From contig OZ017797.1 of the NCBI GenBank assembly GCA_963969395.1, forward strand, positions 5,580,001 to 5,644,000: a stretch of DNA of 64,000 nucleotides. Reading direction: 5' to 3'. Under the pieces are notes generated by a model, which was given only the letters and a program-made list of their open reading frames with translations, searched no databases and was not told the DNA's origin. A program made the translations under genes and the position numbers. Source of the stretch: Pseudoscleropodium purum. Its lineage: Eukaryota; Streptophyta; Bryopsida; Hypnales; Brachytheciaceae. Below, piece after piece: positions 24,979-37,808 of the stretch; the first letter of the stretch is position 1; each line of letters starts with the position of its first letter.

Positions 24979-25189
24979 CTTCATATTGATGGAAGGTCAC
25001 GAAGTGAGACCTGGGCTGCGAGGATGTCGGTACTGCTTGTGGAGCAGGGGCGGGACTACTGTCGGTAGCTAGACAATGAACGTCACCGATGCTCACAAGC
25101 AACAGAAGAACGACAACGACGGCGACACTCCGTCGGCGGCGGCCACCACCAAACTATTTGCCCCTTCCGAGACCTGGAATCGACGCCAT
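24979..25189 (-). pseudogene. LRR-RLK exon 1: signal peptide
   Basis: The ATG at 25187-25189 opens MASIPGLGRGK and then meets TAG at 25154-25156, probably a former CAG. The same frame continues with a basic stretch (GGGRRRRS), a hydrophobic core (VAVVVVLLLLVS) and a Pro/Ala-rich linker (SSPAPAPQAVP), which is a clear signal peptide. The exon ends at a GAAG/GTACGT donor in phase 1. There is no downstream ATG before the hydrophobic core, so the stop should abolish secretion and translation unless a non-ATG start is used. Confidence 0.75.
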
Positions 25190-26522
25190 CGTAGGTAATT
25201 GACGTCCGTACTGCGCAGAAAATCTCCTCGATCAAGCCCTGCAAGATATTCGACAAGCAAAGAAAGTTATTTAGTACCCCACCTGCAGTACTGCTATATA
25301 TGACTCTCCTCCGGTACCGAACTACCGAAGTTCCAATTCAAGTACTAATTTTATTCTCTAGCTCTTCAGTACCGTACGTAGAAAATGCCTCGCCCGGTGC
25401 CTCAGAGAATCAAAATATTTGCTTGACTTTCAATTCAGAAGTGGTCACCTACTTGAAGCTAGCTGCAAACTCTATATGTTTGCAAATCTTCGTGTACCAA
25501 CTCGATCCCAAACACGGAACTGGTTCCGATCCAACGAAGGCTGGGCGGCAGAATCTCTGGCGAAGAAGTCAAAGACCAGGACTCTACTATACATCGATGA
25601 ACTCAAGAATCAACTTTACTTATCTTCTTCCTCCGACAAGTGGGAAATATATGTTTATTTTGAAGCGATTGAGTTAGCCAGCCAGTAACATACAGCCCTA
25701 GCTAGCTTGCAAGTGTGCAATTCGTTCTAGCTAGTACGTTCTGACGTAGTAATTCTGAACTTCTCAATCGACGAGTCCGGGAAATCAACGAGGTTCCATC
25801 CGTTTTGAATGTGTGCTTTGGATTCTAGTGTGAATGGCTTTGTCATTGGGCTTGTGTGACCCCAAAACACGCGGAACAGGTACACGCTTGCACTGTGGAG
25901 TCTATGCACATGTTGAAAGGACAGGCTTGGAACTGCAGTACTCCACATCTGGTAACCATTATTGATTGTTGGTACATTTGTCAGATTCTACATGTGTAGA
26001 AATAGTCGTCCGGAATTGAAATTGTCGTCATCAATGGTCTGATTGGTCTCGGGTGTCAGGTTTACACTGTGTTTGAAGTTTGAACTTTCAAGGCAAGGGG
26101 TAGGGGTAGGATAGTCTGCTCTTCAAGCGACCATGTTCTAAATGCGTCCCTTTATCTAGGACCCATTGACATGTTCCTTGAAATATCAATCTATTACTGT
26201 CATTGATGAGTTGGGTAGGTAGAAATAGTTGCTTTAAGAGCACACTACCGCAATGGAATAAAGTTGGTGTTCAGGGAGTCCTCTCAATGCTCAGTTGGGT
26301 GACTTGGATCTCCTTCACGAAGCTTCCATAGTTCCCACTAATTAGTTCTGATTGTGTCTGTGACTCTAATTTACCAAAGTTACATCAACTATTTTGAATT
26401 AGCGTAGGTTGAAATATTGTTGTATTGCACCAATTTCCACGAAAATAAAATATTGTGATGATGATCATTTTCAATTTGACATTAGTTTTTTTCTTCACTA
26501 CTAATGGGTGGTAGTGATTCAA
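25190..26522. other. 5' flank of the LRR-RLK relic
   Basis: Moderate-GC DNA carries the putative promoter and leader of the relic. It contains ACGTACGTACGT and CTAGCTAGC-type simple words near 24940, 25375 and 25700. A 125-codon plus-strand ORF at 25300-25677 has no recognisable motif and I do not call it a gene. Confidence 0.4.
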
Positions 26523-28155
26523 AGCATCTTGAGTCCAACCAATATATTGGCCCTCCAAATGTATTCCTAATTTTTTGCATGTATATAATTTCTATTGTTT
26601 TTGGAAGAGTTGTTATTATATAGGTTGTCTCCTAGTTAAAGTAGGCATCTTCATATATTGTAAAATCTGTTCAATGTTGAAAATTCTTGTTAGTTGTCAA
26701 TTGATAATTTGTTGGTTAGTAATTGACATTAAATTTAGGGAAGGGTAGGATTTGCCAACACTAGCCTCTTAGGATTGTAGTTGGCTACTTACTGTACTTA
26801 GAGGCAAGGGACCAATCCCTGTCTTTTTCTTGGTTGTTGATGGGTTTAAAGTGCAAATTGCAAAATGCGTTTGGGTCCTAAATTGTACATTTGTTGAATT
26901 GTTGGTGATTTATTATTCAAGGAAGCATTGATGTATAAAGTTTTGGGTTGTATTTTAATAAAATGCTAGATGAAGGTAAAATTTTGCATCTAAATTTTTA
27001 AATAATTGATCTACAATAATATCAATTTTTAGATCTAAATTTATGAAAGAGAAAGAATATGAAACTTCAAAGTGAAAATATTTGAAATCTAAGGCAACAA
27101 AAAAGGATGTATTTGGGAGCTTCAATCCTATTGAATTTTTGTAATATGGCTTTCAATTTGGAGGGTATTTTTGTAAACTTACCTACTACCTTGGTATCAA
27201 AACTTGGCTACAATAGATATGTGACCTATTAATTATGAACAAAACATAACTAGGGTGTGAAAAATGTGACTTGGCAAAAAGTTAAAAGTGGAAAAATGTC
27301 CACCAAAATTGAACAATATCTTATAGTTTATTGAAAATTGATTAATGAGTATTTGACTAGTTGATGTATATTGTGGTGAAGTTTTAATTTAATTATTTAG
27401 AGTGACCATTCTTCATTTATACTAGGTTGAAGCTAGCTATGGTAGTTTCTAAATTATTTTGGCAAGGGTTGAAAAGTTGATATGTGAGTGCTTTAGGAGT
27501 TGAACTAAATTGTCACAAAGTTTCAAAACAATTGGATAGACTCTTCATCATTTCTACTAGATTAAAGCTAACTATGACAATTTCTAGGTTATTATAAAAA
27601 TTACAGGATAGGAATTTGAAAAAAGAAAATTTGATAATAGATTTAGGATTATGTAGGGGGCTAAAGGCACAAAGAGATTATATACAAAGCATTTCTACAA
27701 CAGTTGTCTCATACAATGCAAATCTATTTGAACAATTTTTGACCATACATCCCAAAGTACAAATGAATAGATATAAGAAAATTCAAATTTAGGCATTGAA
27801 AAAACACTTTCAAAAGCAATCTAAATGTTAGAAAATAATTGTTCAAAGGTTTGGTAAATTATGCTTATTAAAATAGCATTGACCAATTGCATTTCAATAT
27901 AATATGAAATTCAAATTTTGCTTTGGTAAGCATGATTTGCCTTTGTAATTTCTATTTTTTTTAATCTTGCTTTGAAGTGACTGTCTACTATCTAAATTTG
28001 AATTTTTTCAATGTTTATTCAAAATAATTTGGGATTGACAAATAAAAGCAATTTGGTAATGACAAATAATAGTAATTTTAGATTTTAATTATATACAAGT
28101 TAAAAATTCAAAAATACATTTGGAGGGCCAATATATTAGTTGGATTGAGGATGCT
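26523..28155. mobile_element. 1.6-kb non-autonomous element with long terminal inverted repeats
   Basis: The left end AGCATCTTGAGTCCAACC continues through ATATTGGCCCTCCAAATGTA and is matched, reverse-complemented, by the right end at about 28085-28155. The arms run about 65 bases with a few mismatches and small gaps. The interior is AT-rich with no ORF. The ends differ from the TTAA family, and no target duplication is obvious, so the superfamily is undetermined. Confidence 0.72.
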
Positions 28156-29600
28156 CTCATTTTGTACATTGAAAATTACTTGAATTGTTGAAAGATCTAT
28201 TTGATTTTTAACAAGTACACTCATTTTAGGATTGATTTAGCCTATTAGAGGAAGCCTTCAATTAATGCCATTGTAAAATCTAATAGTGTGGCTATGATGA
28301 TATAGAGTTACATGCACTATTCATGTAGCAATGACCTTTATTCATCAATAATTAATCTTATAAAAAAATTAAAAATTATATAAAATCTCAAAACTACATT
28401 GATTTGTCTTGAAAAAAATAGCATCATCCAAAAATTCAATCTTACCACAAGCAAATGTTGGTTTAATACAAACATACATTAATACTTCAACTTATTTCAA
28501 AATAGCAAAATTTTTGTAAATTATTGTCATACACACTATAAGGACAAATCAATGTTGTTTAGGATGTTCAACATTTAAAAAAAATCAAAACTCTAACCTT
28601 GAGGTAACAAACTAAGTGAACTGCCATCATGTTTTCAATATTTAATATGAATTATTAATTCATTTTTTCAAGGCATTCTCCAACAAGTGAAGAAATTCTT
28701 TGAAATGATTAGAAAGCTTGATGAAAAGTTTTCATTCAAATAAAAATAATAATTTTTCATTGAAGTGATCAACTAGCCTCATTCTTACAATAATATAAAT
28801 TAATGTAGTCCACATATTGGGTAGGGGACAAGGTAGAATTAGTTGTTGCATACATCCTACCAATGAAAACCGTAATGCAAATAAATGCACAATTGAGCAA
28901 ACCAAAGGTATCAAATGAGGATTTGTAGAAGAGTTCATATTACCTTCACTATTTGAAGGTTTTTTTACAAATTTTACAAATTCTTTCTAGTATATCAAAT
29001 TCAATTTTTATAATTTTTATAATTTTTTTATTATATAATTAATTTTAAAAATTATGAAAGAATATTAAAATTTGGATACATTGTCAATAAATATATAAAT
29101 AATTTAAAAGGCAACTAAATTTATAGAAATAAAACTTAACTAGCTAGATCTTTTATATCCAAATAAGTAAGTAGAAAACATTTTGCTTCCCCAACTATCA
29201 TTTGGAATTTTGGACTTCCAAACTATCTATTATAGATATTTTAATGCTCTTATAAAAAATTCATAACTAGAATTCTTTTGAAACATGCATTGTATCTAAC
29301 AAAAGCTTCATATCTAGAATTCCTACCTACAATACATTATATATTTAGAGTTATAAATTAATTAATATGATTAATTACTAATTCCAAAATACATTCATGT
29401 AATTATATTGAATGCTTATTATAGTCCATATTGTTACTTTCAAAGTCAATAATTTTTTTTATAGAAAATATCTTTAAATTAATAATTTTTGCTACACCAA
29501 ATTCAAGTCGAGAATCTATATTCAAAGTTTTAAAAATATGACTTGTGTACTGTACATTAAAACAATTTGTATTGCTATACAATAGTATGTGTTGACAAAG
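28156..29600. other. AT-rich intergenic DNA
   Basis: No ORF, terminal repeat or RNA gene is recognised. Long A/T runs dominate. Confidence 0.5.
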
Positions 29601-29860
29601 AGGCACTTACAACCTTAACTCAATGGCTTTGACCTTACACACAAATGAGGTAGTTTTGAATTCAAACTTGGGTGTTGGTGGGGTGCTACCACCATTGTCC
29701 ACCCAACTTAGTAGGGTGCAATAACTACCTTGTCATCATGTGGGTACCTAAAAATTTGGGGGGAGAAGTAATATATTGATTCCTTATTATAAGTTCTAGC
29801 TATCTCCTAACCAAGGCATTAAGGATGGAATTTACCATCTAAATCCATGAAACTTAGATA
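29600..29860 (+). repeat. SINE-like (tRNA-derived) fragment
   Basis: An A-box-like stretch (TTAACTCAATGGCTTTGACC, about 29616) is followed about 35 bases later by a B-box-like TTTTGAATTCAAACTTGG. The spacing and the downstream 'gggtgttggtggggtgctaccaccattgtcc' are typical of plant tRNA-derived SINEs. No flanking duplication was found. Confidence 0.4.
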
Positions 29861-31690
29861 GTTGAGCCATTTCCAAATTTCAGTAGAGACTTCATTCACA
29901 CAAGTCTTTCAAACCAAAATTATCCTTTTTTGTGTTGAAAAATCAGTGTGTTGCAATATTAGGTCACTCTACTACACATTCACCTATAAAAATATATAAG
30001 TAACTCAATATGGTGATAGAACTAAGGTAAAACGACTTTCTTAATTTTGCCTTTACATTGGTATACATTTTTTCCACTATAATGTACTCTATGAGTACAT
30101 GAGGGTGGAATTGAAAAGGTGACAATAATGGATTGGTTTAGCTTGATACAAGCAAGCCAATGAAATGGGTTCATACCAAATCTCACAAATTGGTTATAAT
30201 GTTCTCACCTAATGAAAATTTGTGATGTTAGCTATAAGATTGGCATTGTTATTAACTCTTTAATTGGAAGACCTTCTAGATGTTTTAATAGCGTATTTTT
30301 GCAACCCAATCCTAAAAGGTTTGGTGTGGATTATGTACACAGTCTTGTATTTAACTTTTAGGATATATATAGATAGATGTAGATGTAGATGTAGTAAAAT
30401 ATAGTGAGACATACGCATTAGATTGAAAATTCAACAACTAACATTAGAGTTCATTTAAATATCTATATTTAATCATGTAGAATATATGGCCATTTTGTAA
30501 TCTTTCAAACATGTAAGAAGAACTACAACAAAACCTGCAATTTATGATTGCAAAAATATGACTAAAGATGACTAGCAACTGCTTGCATTCATATTCTTGA
30601 AGGCCAACATCTTGGAAAAAAATATGGGGTGGCATATTTTCATATTTTAATTTTTTTAAATTAATTTCTCATAGGGTTTACAAAGGAAGTAGAGTTAAGT
30701 AAAACAATGAACAACATGAGACAATAGATGGATTCATTCTTGGCTCATCTTATTTGAAAGAATACAAAAAAGGGTCTCTAAATGCATATTAAATGTGTTT
30801 TGGTTCCTTAAGGTAATTTTTTTTAAGTTGAAATACTTATTTGGTGAGAAAGAGAGTTCTACAAAGTATTGGTTCAAATATAGAGATTGTTGATTTTTTT
30901 CATCACCGAGAAGGAATATTGTTTAATAAACATATTAGGTTATGAAGACATGATCACACATCTAGTTTGTATACTAATAGATTGGTTGTAAAAGCAAATT
31001 AACTTATTATATTGATCAATTGTAGTAATTGATTAAAATTAAGAGCTAATTAGATTGGTTGATACAAAGTGAAATCTAATGCATTTAAATTAGTGAAGTA
31101 GATTGAAGATTGTGGGAATTAGAAAAAACACTTGCAAATTGAAAAAAAATCTAATTTAAAGAGAGAAAAAAGAGTGAAAAAAATTCATATTGAGTACCCA
31201 TAGAGCAAGAGCAAGTGAAAAATGCCATTTGTATTCAAAGTCTAAGTGTTTGAATTAGAAGTAAAAATATAGGTTCCAGATTGCTACTTAAAGCTTTGAG
31301 CATATTGAATTGATCCCCTCATAGAGTTTTGACTTTGTATTAAATAATGATTGTTGATTATAATATGCATAATTGACCAAATGAAATTTTTAGATCTTCA
31401 ATATATGTACTTATTTAGCACTCTATGAGGATTCTATCATTACAATTGTTTGATTTTTAGAATTATTAAAAATCAATTAGTAGTAATAGAAATCAAAGAT
31501 TGCAATTCTACAATAATCCCAAAGTAGAGGAGAAAATGAAAAAATTTAGAATTTTTTTGGAAAAAGTCAAGGGAAAGAAGTAGAAAGAAATAGGTTGAAA
31601 GAAAAAAATTTGATCACAAATAGAATTTAGGCACCTTATTGTAAAAGTTGTTATTAAAGTTATATATAAAGACACAAAGAACACAACAAA
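29861..31690. other. AT-rich intergenic DNA
   Basis: Nothing is recognised apart from a short TAGATG-type microsatellite (about 30371-30396). Confidence 0.5.
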
Positions 31691-32616
31691 AATGAATCAA
31701 GGCAAGCCTCATGATACAAGCATTTTTCCATCTAAAACTATTCACGATTGCTATTCTATTGCAAAGAGCAAAAAAATTTAGATATTTCTTTCTTAATTAC
31801 ATATCTAGCCATAGGATCTTGCAAAAGACTAGTATAAAAATATATAAAAGAAATTTTAGAAACTTTGACCTCGTGGATTGCAAGATATTTGCATTTTGAG
31901 TGAATAAATCAAGGGTTTTTTTCACCTTGCTTGACGGCATTTTAAGGCTTTGAATCTTTCTTAGTTGAAATATTTTGTACTACACATTTTAAATTTCTAA
32001 TTTTTTTTATGTTGAAGAATTGAGTTGAAAGTCTAGGAAAAAAGTTCAGGAAATACACACTAATTTCCTTTTTTTCTAATTGCTAAGTAGAAATACTAGG
32101 TACAAGATTGGAGGAAAAAATGAAATCATTAATAGCTCTAAGATGGAATTGAAGATCACTAATTCCAATTATGAGATTGTTCTAGAAAGATAATTAAATC
32201 CTATTGAACTACAAAATATTTTGTATTGCAAAAATTGTTTTAAATAATGAACTTTACAAGTTATTTTTTCAAAAAGATACATAGATTGCCCAGAACTTTC
32301 TCATTACTAATACAAATAGAATGAATCATATCTTTCCATGAGAGAAAAATACATTCTATGAGAAATAAAATTTTGAAAATTTTATGTTGATTTCTTTGTG
32401 ATTTTTTGTGTTGCCCAACAAACTCCATTTTAGATTTAGGTTGGCATAACTTATTTTTGGGCACTAATGAAATTAAAAAAATATCTTTCTCCAAAGCTAA
32501 TGTGTTTTCCTATCCTCAAAAAAACAATTAAAAAAATCATAATAAAAATTGAGACTTTGAAAACCTACCTGAATCCATTTTTTCCCTTGAGGGAACAATG
32601 GAAGTTTAGAGGTTAA
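31690..32616 (-). mobile_element. TTAA-family subfamily element, copy I
   Basis: The right end reads GTTTAGAGGTTAA, the family terminus with one change. The body aligns with the piece at 63272-63775, with common words 'catctagccataggatcttg', 'ttgcaagatatttgc' and 'gaagaattgagttgaaagtc'. The left terminus has decayed and its position is approximate. Confidence 0.6.
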
Positions 32617-34141
32617 ATTGTTGATTGACTAAAAATAAAGCTCCATCAATATTGGGAAGATTAAGGTAAGTGTATCCACTAGTTTTCCCTTTCTAATCAC
32701 ATCTTTTATCTACAAGTTTAACAATTTTGTCCAAAAATCTAAGACCAGAATAAATAGAAAACTTTGTTGGAGAGGAGAAACTTATTCATTCAATTCACTT
32801 TCCTTAATCCATCATTACCACCTTTTGGGTATTACAAAAGGGTTGGTTTCCACAAAGGATAAAACACATGCTTAAAAAAGATGTAATATTCTAGTGATGT
32901 TGTAAATTTGCCTTACTTTTTGTAAATTGATTAATTTTTGAAAGAATGGAAGTTAGCAAAGAAAAAACTATCACGCAATACTTTATTTTATGGGATTAAT
33001 AAATACTTCACTATAATGCAAGGAATTTTTTTTATTTTGCTATAGCTTGAAAAATATATATTGAACTTACAACTACAAAAAGCTTTATTTTTGTTGAAGT
33101 ATTTTCAATCCAATTCTCCTTGAACTTTAATATGAATATCTTCCGGACATTATTCAAAAATTAGTTGTCAAATTAGATTGTTGACTAATTGTCTACAATA
33201 ATTTATTTTGATTCTTTCTTACTTCCATTTTCATCTATGTTAGAGTTTGAGATGCACTTTGCTTCAATTGCAATAGATAATTACCCCCTAAAGATTCACA
33301 CATCCCCAAAATAGAAGAGCCTTTGTCAACCTTGATTGTAACTTTCAATAAAATTATTTTTGGTATTTGATTTAAACTAAGAAAATGATGCTCAACAAGT
33401 AATTTTTCTTCTTCATCTTAAAATTTGAGAAATTTAAATTTTTTTTAAAATTATTGAAATTGCAAGTTCTTAGTGTTAGAATCCAAATAATATAAGATGT
33501 TGCGTTTTCCATTCACATATATATTATTTATTTATTTATTTTATTTTATTTTTTAATATTTCCATTTTTTTAAATCATTCTAAATTTCATTTATAGTAAG
33601 AATTCCAAATTATTTCAATATATGTTCTAATTGATATAATTTTATTCCCACCTTTAAATTTTAATAATCACAATAATTTGATTTTTTCATCAAATTTTAA
33701 AAATAAAAAATAAGAAAAAAATAAATATATTTCCACTATTAAAAAAATCACAATTTTAGACATCAATTAAATAAAAGGATAAATTTAGTTTGATAGCCAA
33801 ATTTGACTTTAAGATCTTTGTTGTGGTTGTTTTGGGTGTGAAATATAAAATAACCAATTGAAAAATTTTCAAACTAATATCCATTGTTACTTGTACCTCT
33901 TGAAAAAATTTCAAATAATTAATTTTTTTTAAATTTTTATTTATCTATTTTCATTTTTTGCAACACAATAATAACAATTACAATTTTTCACAAAACAAAT
34001 TGAAATTTTGTCACAAGGATATATAATTCACAATTGAAAGAAATAAAAATGTAGGATTGATATTTGAACACAATCTAATAGACTACATTCAAACGAATCA
34101 TGAATTTTGACTACTTGACAATGGATCTTGTCCTTAAGGGA
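32617..34141. other. AT-rich intergenic DNA
   Basis: GC is very low with extended A/T runs (for example 33520-33600). No feature is recognised. Confidence 0.5.
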
Positions 34142-35617
34142 TTAACCCCTAAAGGACCGTAAGACGACTTTTGTAACTATCCTTTCAAAAATGGCTCCCC
34201 ACTTGGTATTCATTAGTTTCTCTCCCCTCTCTTAAAAAATTAACAAGCCATTGATCTTTTTAAGAAAAAATGCTGACATAGCAAATTTCATTAAAATGAT
34301 GGTATTTTGTTAATTTGGCAGTTTTAGTAGTTCAAACTATACAGTCTGAAATGTTTTTTTTGTACTAAAATTCATATTAGTTCTAGATTTTTGAAATCTA
34401 TACCAATCCTAGATTTTTCAAACTGCTTGGTCTAATATCTATGTTTGTCCTAGATTTTTAAATCTAAAATTGACCTAGATGTTAGCAATGTATACTTGTC
34501 CTAGATGTCAAGATGTGAAAATGGCATTTGAAATACCACCAATTTAACGAAAATCGTCATTTACCTTCAAAATTGTCGTTGATTTCTCAAAAAATCACAA
34601 GCCATTGATCTTGTGAGATTTAATTTGAGCCGTTTATATATGAAATATGAAATGAATACTAGCCACAAATACAATACTAGATATGGATATGGGATGAATA
34701 CTAAATATAGATATTGGACACAAATACAATATCAGATACAAATAGGGGAGGAATACTATATATGGATATCGGATATGAATACAATATTAGATATAGATTC
34801 GGATGAATATTAAATATGGATACCAGATACGGATACAATATCTGATATAGATACATGAGGAATTATCCCATATTGATTGTCACTATTTTGGTTTCTAAAA
34901 ATTACAAGAGGAAGGAGGGAAAAGGGGGGTTGCAAATGAAAATTTTAAAATCTTTAAAACCCAAAATGAGCCTTAAAATGGAATCACTTTTGGGTGGATA
35001 GTGGGTACCTCTCCTTACTATCTACTCAAAAGATGCCTCCTCACTCAACTTTTGTAACTACATTTGTAGAAATTCAATATGCTAACCTTACTAACAACTT
35101 TTGAACAATAAAGATACCCTAGATGATTTTTTTTCCATTGAACCTATTGGTACAATCTAATAAAAAAGTAATCAAGTATGCAATTGTTGGTGAATTTTTT
35201 GAAAATGGAGAAGACTCTTTGGACTATTACTTCCCATCCTCATACCTTTTTTTCTACACCTCAAAATTATTTTAAAAAAATTAAACATCAATATCATGAT
35301 GATATGTCACTACACATGGAAAAAATATTAGAATTTTTGGAGCACTTTTGAGCATTCCGATTTCAACATTCCCATTTATAGGTATGCACAAACGATTGCC
35401 TAACTAAACATCTTTTGTCAATCTTGTCAATAGTGACATTTTCTCAAAAATTGTGTGATTTGGTTTAATATCTTTTTTTCAAAGGAAATCTACATAAGCC
35501 TTTTTCATTTGAGCAATGGCAATCATCAAAATTATTCCACATAAATGAGGAATTATCTCGGGAATTATGCTTGTTAGAAAATCTATGCTCAAACACCCTT
35601 GAACCTTTAGGGATTAA
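34142..35617. mobile_element. TTAA-family element, copy F (1.5 kb)
   Basis: The left end is TTAACCCCTAAAGGACC and the right end is CCTTTAGGGATTAA, so both ends have the CCCCTAAAGG inverted terminus and TTAA. The interior is unlike copies A and B and contains the GATATGGATA-type tandem array at 34640-34865. There is no transposase ORF. Confidence 0.6.
34640..34865 (+). repeat. Degenerate tandem array of GATA/GAATAC words
   Basis: The array has about four imperfect units of roughly 55-60 bases. Each contains a run like GGATGAATACTAAATATGGA followed by ATACAATATCAGATATAG. One frame stays open for 66 codons because of the repeat, which is not evidence of a gene. Confidence 0.65.
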
Positions 35618-35639
35618 TATGGATACATCCAAAATTGCA

Positions 35640-35930
35640 CTCTACCTAAAACCACCATCATCACTCTATGTACATCTCTAAAACCAATATTTATATATGT
35701 GGAATAAAGGTTTTTAAAGCATCTACTAAAAAAACTTTGACCTTTCATAACTTTTGCATACAATACTTAAATGTTACATTTTTTAATGAGTTGGAACCTC
35801 CTTTTGTCATCCCTTGCCAACACAAAAATCAATGAATATTAGACCAATGTAATAATAGTATGTAGGTACAACAACAAAAAATGTTGGTTTAGTGGGCACC
35901 CACCTTTCATCTCATCTTTACAAAGTAGAT
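35640..35930 (+). repeat. Dispersed repeat family C, copy 1
   Basis: The segment aligns in direct orientation with 44165-44425, sharing 'cactctatgtacatctc', 'ctttcataacttttgcata' and a terminal 'ggtttagtgggcacccac'. It is non-coding. Confidence 0.6.
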
Positions 35931-37040
35931 AAAAGAAGAAAGAGAACATGCTTTTGATTTCCAAGTACATTTATGTTTGCTGAATTTTTTTAAATATTTC
36001 TTGCTCTTGAAATGATATTTAGGTCATTTTCATACAACAAGGCATTGCATTTTTATTTTTCTAGAATATTCAAAAATTTCATTTTTTTAATTATTCATAT
36101 TTTTTTGACAAACATTGCATTAGAAGAGATTTGCAGGTCGTTTCAAGCCTATTCCCCTTGCTAGGAACAAAAAGTGTGATGTTAGTTTTTTTTAATAATA
36201 ATAATATTTTTAAAATTAAAATTTTAAAATTATATTCTGATGTGGCAATCGTTATGCCACGTTAGCTAGTTGTAGTGGTGGAGTTCCTAGCATCTAGAAA
36301 CCTAGGAAACTTGCAACCCTATAGACAATCTAAATTTATTCTAATGAAAGTTATTTCAATTGCAAAATTAACCCATATCACAAGTTGGAAGTTAAATTAT
36401 TAAAAATAATTGAACATACGACCACCTTTAAAATAGAATCAGGTGGAGGACTATGTCACCGACAAGCATCGTAAAACTTTGTGAGGCTTTTCAAAAACTT
36501 GGACCCAGAATAGTAAGAGGACTGATGAGTAGGCTACAGGCAGATTTTAGTAGTTGCTTTAAATTTCAGTATATTCTGTGAAGAGTACTTGGGGCCATGT
36601 GTGAATCACTAATAGGTTCACTCTCATTTTTATTTTTATTATTATTTTTTCATGTATGGCATCATTTAGTACATACGCTTTGGGAAAAAAAAAGTTATGT
36701 CTTTGAGAGATGTCCAAAATATGACAACTAATTTGCTTCAAAATTGTGAAGCATCTACTCATAAAGGTAGGACTCTATGACCATGTGAACAACACTCATA
36801 TATATCCTTTGCTTTTTGTGCTCTATTTTGTCACTAAATATGAGTCGAAATGATTTTGTTTTATTTTTCAAAGATGAAAGATGAAATATGATTTGTCTTC
36901 TATAAGTTGAACCTTGGAAAGTCAAAAAAAGTCAAGATGGATGACTTTTAAGATTATTGTAGAAATGAAGAATGCTCATATTGGTCCAAAAATTAAATTT
37001 TGGCAAAGTATCTTGATGATAGGTCTTGTCATTTCATGGA
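35931..37040. other. AT-rich intergenic DNA
   Basis: No gene or repeat boundary is recognised. Confidence 0.45.
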
Positions 37041-37808
37041 TAAACCCTAATGACCTAAGCAACCATTTTCTGGTTGCTACCCCTCTTTTTTTATTTTCCC
37101 GTTTTCAAATTTTAATTAAAAAAATGACAACTTCTAAACAAAGATTGTATTATGAATCCAATGGTGGTAGTTTCATCAAATTCTGAATTCAACTCCACCT
37201 TGTAGAATTTTTTGAAGTTAGTGACATGTAAAGTAGTTTACAACTCACTTTTTTAGGTTCAATTTGGATATGGACTAAAAAAAATATGACAACCAATGTG
37301 ATTCTTGTCCCCCTCAAAAATGTCAGAGTCACCTCAAAAGTGTTAGATATTTCTTCAAAAAGGGTAGATTCAAGGAATTCAAGGAGAAGACAAGTGGTTC
37401 ATTTTTTTTCTTACAATTGAAACACTACTCTCATTGCAAGTTCTACCATGAATTGAAAAATGTTTGAAATGTTGTGAAATTTTACATGTACATTCTAAAC
37501 TCCCTTGTTGTTTTTTATCAAATACAAAAGGTCACCATTTCAAAATATTCTCACAAAGATATGCTCCTTCAAAGTACATTGCCTTGTATTTCCATTGACC
37601 CAAATAAAACTTCAAACTTCAATATCTTCTAAACCGTGTGGTCAAATAATCTAGAATGTTTTGAGGTGCTCACTCTCAATGTTAAATTCAAGATTTTACA
37701 ATTACATTATATCCAATCTCAAGAAAAAATGAGTGAAAAAATTGCTCAAGTTCTTGGTAGTTTTGGCCCATTTTAAAAGTACACCTCCTTTGGATCATTA
37801 GGGGTTAA
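37041..37808 (-). mobile_element. TTAA-family element, copy G
   Basis: The right end is TCATTAGGGGTTAA and the left end is TAAACCCTAATGACC, giving short inverted termini of about 15 bases. The 768-bp body, read on the minus strand, follows the same layout as the other copies near the terminus but is strongly diverged. Confidence 0.5.

Larger units (their letters stand above)
8013..25189 (-). pseudogene. LRR receptor-like kinase gene, decayed
   Basis: Exons spread over 17 kb on the minus strand read, in order, as a signal peptide, an LRR N-cap, a series of LRRs with typical 72-75 base exons, an LRR C-cap, a transmembrane segment and an RD-type Ser/Thr kinase. The architecture is that of a plant plasma-membrane LRR receptor kinase, without the malectin domain that many LRR-VIII relatives carry. 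Exon phases join correctly for exons 1 to 4 and splice sites are mostly canonical. In-frame stops lie at 25154, 11262, 9998, 9944, 9530 and 8280, with another probable one at 8996, and the DFG motif reads RFG. I conclude it is a pseudogene. The large introns contain transposons. Confidence 0.85.

Noticed and set aside
27185..27205. 'tggtatcaaaac' as a primer-binding site of an LTR element
   Set aside because: It resembles the initiator-tRNA complement only over eight bases, and no LTR lies to its left.
34613..34813. 66-codon ORF rich in Tyr and Asn
   Set aside because: It is a by-product of the GATA/GAATAC tandem array.
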